From NCBI GenBank assembly GCA_013154145.1, contig JAADDC010000065.1, positions 1 to 5,918 on the forward strand: 5,918 nt of DNA, written 5' to 3'. The position numbers and the translations under genes were made by a program. This document shows positions 5,033-5,918 of this stretch, piece after piece. Position 1 is the stretch's first letter, and each line of letters begins with the position of its first letter. Below the pieces are notes generated by a model. The model made no database searches and had not been told where the DNA came from. It worked only from the letters and a program-made list of their open reading frames with translations. This stretch comes from Candidatus Iainarchaeum sp. (lineage in GTDB: Archaea > Iainarchaeota > Iainarchaeia > JAADDC01).

Positions 5033-5593
5033 GTGGACAGGCGGGAAGTCTTGGAGCTCATCATTTCGTGGCTCACCCTCTCTGTGGCCTTCGCCTGGAA
5101 CCTGAACCCCACCCTCTTCTTCTACTCGCTTCCCTTCTACCTCCTCGCCGTTGGCACGGCCTTCGTTCTCCACGAGCTGGCCCACCGGGTGGTGGCCAAC
5201 CACTTTGGCTATCCCGCCCGCTACGTCATGTGGAAGGAGGGGTTGCTGCTGGCCCTCGGCCTGGCCATACTCACCAACGGGCGCTTCGTCTTCGCCGCCC
5301 CGGGAGCCGTCTACATCTTCGGCCATCCCCGGGAGGACGAGAACGCCCTCATATCCCTCGCCGGCCCCTTCACGAACCTCGTCATTGCCTACCTCTTCTT
5401 CTTCCTGGCCCTTTCCCTCCCGCCGTCCTCGTCCCTCTTCGCGCTATTGCTCTCCCTGGCCAAGGTGAACGCCTTCATAGGCTTCTTCAACATGATGCCC
5501 ATCTACCCCCTCGACGGATCCAAGATACTGCCCTGGAACCCCTTCGTTTACTTCGTCACGCTGCTTCTCTTCACACCCCTGGTGTTTATGTAG
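5033..5593 (+). CDS. Intramembrane metalloprotease, M50 (site-2 protease) family, compact form
   Basis: A 186-aa integral membrane zinc protease that cuts transmembrane segments of its substrates. Catalytic marks are intact: HELAH (47-51) gives two zinc histidines and the catalytic glutamate; NMMPIYPLDG (153-162) supplies the third ligand, Asp161; the conserved GPFTN turn is at 111-115. Hydrophobic segments lie at about 9-28, 30-50, 70-92, 106-128, 133-155 and 172-186. There is no CBS or PDZ domain, so it is a minimal core, shorter than many S2Ps. The GTG start is chosen for the TATA box 25 bases upstream; there is no ribosome site. It is divergent from the pilin operon. Archaeal prepilins are cut by another enzyme class, so a direct role in pilin maturation is not implied. 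Its substrate is unknown; a role in membrane protein quality control would suit the heat-shock genes nearby but is speculation. Confidence 0.93.
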   Translation: MDRREVLELIISWLTLSVAFAWNLNPTLFFYSLPFYLLAVGTAFVLHELAHRVVANHFGYPARYVMWKEGLLLALGLAILTNGRFVFAAPGAVYIFGHPREDENALISLAGPFTNLVIAYLFFFLALSLPPSSSLFALLLSLAKVNAFIGFFNMMPIYPLDGSKILPWNPFVYFVTLLLFTPLVFM

Positions 5594-5623
5594 ACAACTG
5601 TCACCACCCGGGTTAATCCAAGC

Positions 5624-5632
5624 CTATAAATA
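5624..5632 (+). promoter_or_regulatory. Strong TATA box ahead of the putative structured RNA
   Basis: CTATAAATA is the best TATA match in the window. It predicts a transcript starting near 5653, but no protein gene of normal size begins there, so it points to an RNA gene or a long leader. It is preceded by CCAAGC, as at the M50 promoter. Confidence 0.65.
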
Positions 5633-5638
5633 CCCCCT

Positions 5639-5684
5639 CCCTCTCTTACCATTGCGCACGGATGAGGGGGTGTAAGCGAGAGGG
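5639..5684. repeat. Imperfect inverted repeat overlapping the predicted RNA start
   Basis: CCCTCTC-TTAC (5639-5649) is complementary to GTAA-GC-GAGAGGG (5672-5684), giving 7 + 4 bp with a two-base bulge and a 22-base loop. The left arm lies between the TATA box and the predicted start near 5653, so it would not be in an RNA from that promoter. It is either a DNA-level operator or evidence that transcription starts further upstream. Confidence 0.35.
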
Positions 5685-5770
5685 GATGAAGGAAGGTGGG
5701 CGGTGCCGGAACGAAGCCCACCCGGCGTAGGGGACGAGGAGATGTGGAGAGGTTCCGGCACCGCCCAAGG
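5653..5770 (+). ncRNA. Putative structured non-coding RNA of unknown family
   Basis: Limits are approximate: a start about 25 bases after the TATA box and an end just past the main stem. The core is a perfect 16-bp inverted repeat, 5697-5712 with 5752-5767 (TGGGCGGTGCCGGAAC and its complement), around a 39-base loop. The 5' part is almost all purine, with two AUGA boxes. A competing hairpin, GGTGGGC (5695-5701) with GCCCACC (5716-5722), shares bases with the long stem and cannot form together with it. I checked for tRNA, C/D guide (no CTGA box D), H/ACA guide (no ACA after the stem), RNase P and SRP RNA landmarks and saw none. A 22-codon frame beginning ATG at 5662 exists but runs into the stem. 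It could also be a DNA inverted repeat or a small mobile-element relic. The strand rests on the promoter. Confidence 0.45.
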
Positions 5771-5779
5771 ATTAAATAA
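5771..5779 (+). promoter_or_regulatory. TATA box of the last gene
   Basis: ATTAAATAA is centred 25 bases before the ATG at 5800. No ribosome site lies between, so the gene looks leaderless. The box begins only 4 bases after the 3' arm of the long inverted repeat. Confidence 0.6.
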
Positions 5780-5799
5780 GGAAACCCTCTAATTCTCCC

Positions 5800-5918
5800 A
5801 TGGCCCGCAACCTCATATCCATCGTCCGTTCAATGCTTGATTCTGGCGCCTCCGTCGAGGAGATCGTTCGCTCCCTCCGGGACATGGGCATCCCCGAGGA
5901 CGAGGCCCGTCGCCTCAT
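5800..5918 (+). CDS. N-terminus of an unidentified protein, cut by the window edge
   Basis: Thirty-nine codons are visible, starting MARNLISIVRSMLDSGASVE and continuing with EEIVRSLRDMGIPEDEARRL. This reads as two or three short amphipathic helices with a G-x-S-x-E-E-I / M-G-I-P-E-D-E-A turn pattern, like small helical-bundle (UBA- or SHOCT-like) segments that often sit at the N-terminus of archaeal membrane or secretion proteins. The visible part is too short to give a family or function. The ATG is supported by the TATA box 25 bases upstream and by steady archaeal codon use with no stop to the edge. It follows the putative RNA by about 30 bases but appears to have its own promoter. Confidence 0.65.
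   Translation, partial: MARNLISIVRSMLDSGASVEEIVRSLRDMGIPEDEARRL

Noticed and set aside
4973..5326. 117-aa minus-strand frame and alternative plus-strand frames over 5068-5616
   Set aside because: They lie over the M50 protease gene, whose frame has intact HELAH and LDG motifs; the others are out-of-frame products.
5662..5730. 22-codon frame starting MRGCKREGMK in the RNA region
   Set aside because: No ribosome site, runs into the perfect stem, and composition mirrors the purine tract; a small protein cannot be excluded but is not supported.
5697..5767. Possible tRNA because of 3'-end-like GGTTC and CCGCCCA
   Set aside because: The GTTC falls inside a 16-bp uninterrupted stem, and no D-arm, anticodon arm or 7-bp acceptor fold can be drawn.
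1..5918. CRISPR array or insertion sequence
   Set aside because: No regularly spaced direct repeats and no transposase or integrase coding sequence are visible on either strand.

Overview
The window is archaeal. The evidence is a Cdc48/VAT double-ring AAA+ ATPase, an archaeal Hsp20, class III-type (archaeal pilin) N-termini of the MR[GS]Q form, TATA boxes 24-27 bases upstream of start codons, several apparently leaderless genes, and strong GGAGGTGA ribosome sites on others. GC content is fairly high. Cdc48 carries a charged helical insert in D1 that I also recall from Thermococcales Cdc48, which suggests a thermophilic euryarchaeon. I cannot name the lineage from sequence alone.

Layout. Bases 1-2671 (minus strand) hold a two-gene operon: a winged-helix regulator followed by cdc48, whose 3' end lies outside the window. 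The regulator's stop codon lies inside the cdc48 ribosome site. A 184-base divergent region (2672-2855) separates this operon from hsp20 (2856-3290, plus strand). The set regulator + Cdc48 + Hsp20 matches the heat-shock regulons described for Phr of Pyrococcus furiosus and HSR1 of Archaeoglobus fulgidus, so this is very probably a self-regulated proteostasis module. The hsp20 side of the divergent region also encodes an 8-codon open reading frame with a perfect ribosome site, and complementary purine/pyrimidine tracts that could mask ribosome sites in the mRNA.

Bases 3315-4968 hold a cell-surface cluster. Four small, tightly overlapping plus-strand genes (138, 86, 122 and 54 aa) converge on two minus-strand genes (55 and 110 aa). 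All six have one N-terminal hydrophobic segment. The two minus-strand proteins carry clear class III pilin signals, the 54-aa protein a near match, and several are rich in paired cysteines. This looks like a set of major and minor type IV pilin-like subunits. I see no ATPase, membrane platform or prepilin peptidase in the window.

Bases 5033-5593 encode a compact M50 (site-2-protease family) intramembrane metalloprotease, divergent from the pilin pair across 64 bases. Bases 5594-5799 hold a strong TATA box followed by a purine-rich stretch with a perfect 16-bp inverted repeat, a candidate structured RNA of unknown identity. A leaderless gene with a helical N-terminus starts at 5800 and runs off the window.

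A consistent pattern is that the first genes of the pilin, protease and last transcripts look leaderless, whereas the heat-shock genes and operon-internal genes mostly have ribosome sites.
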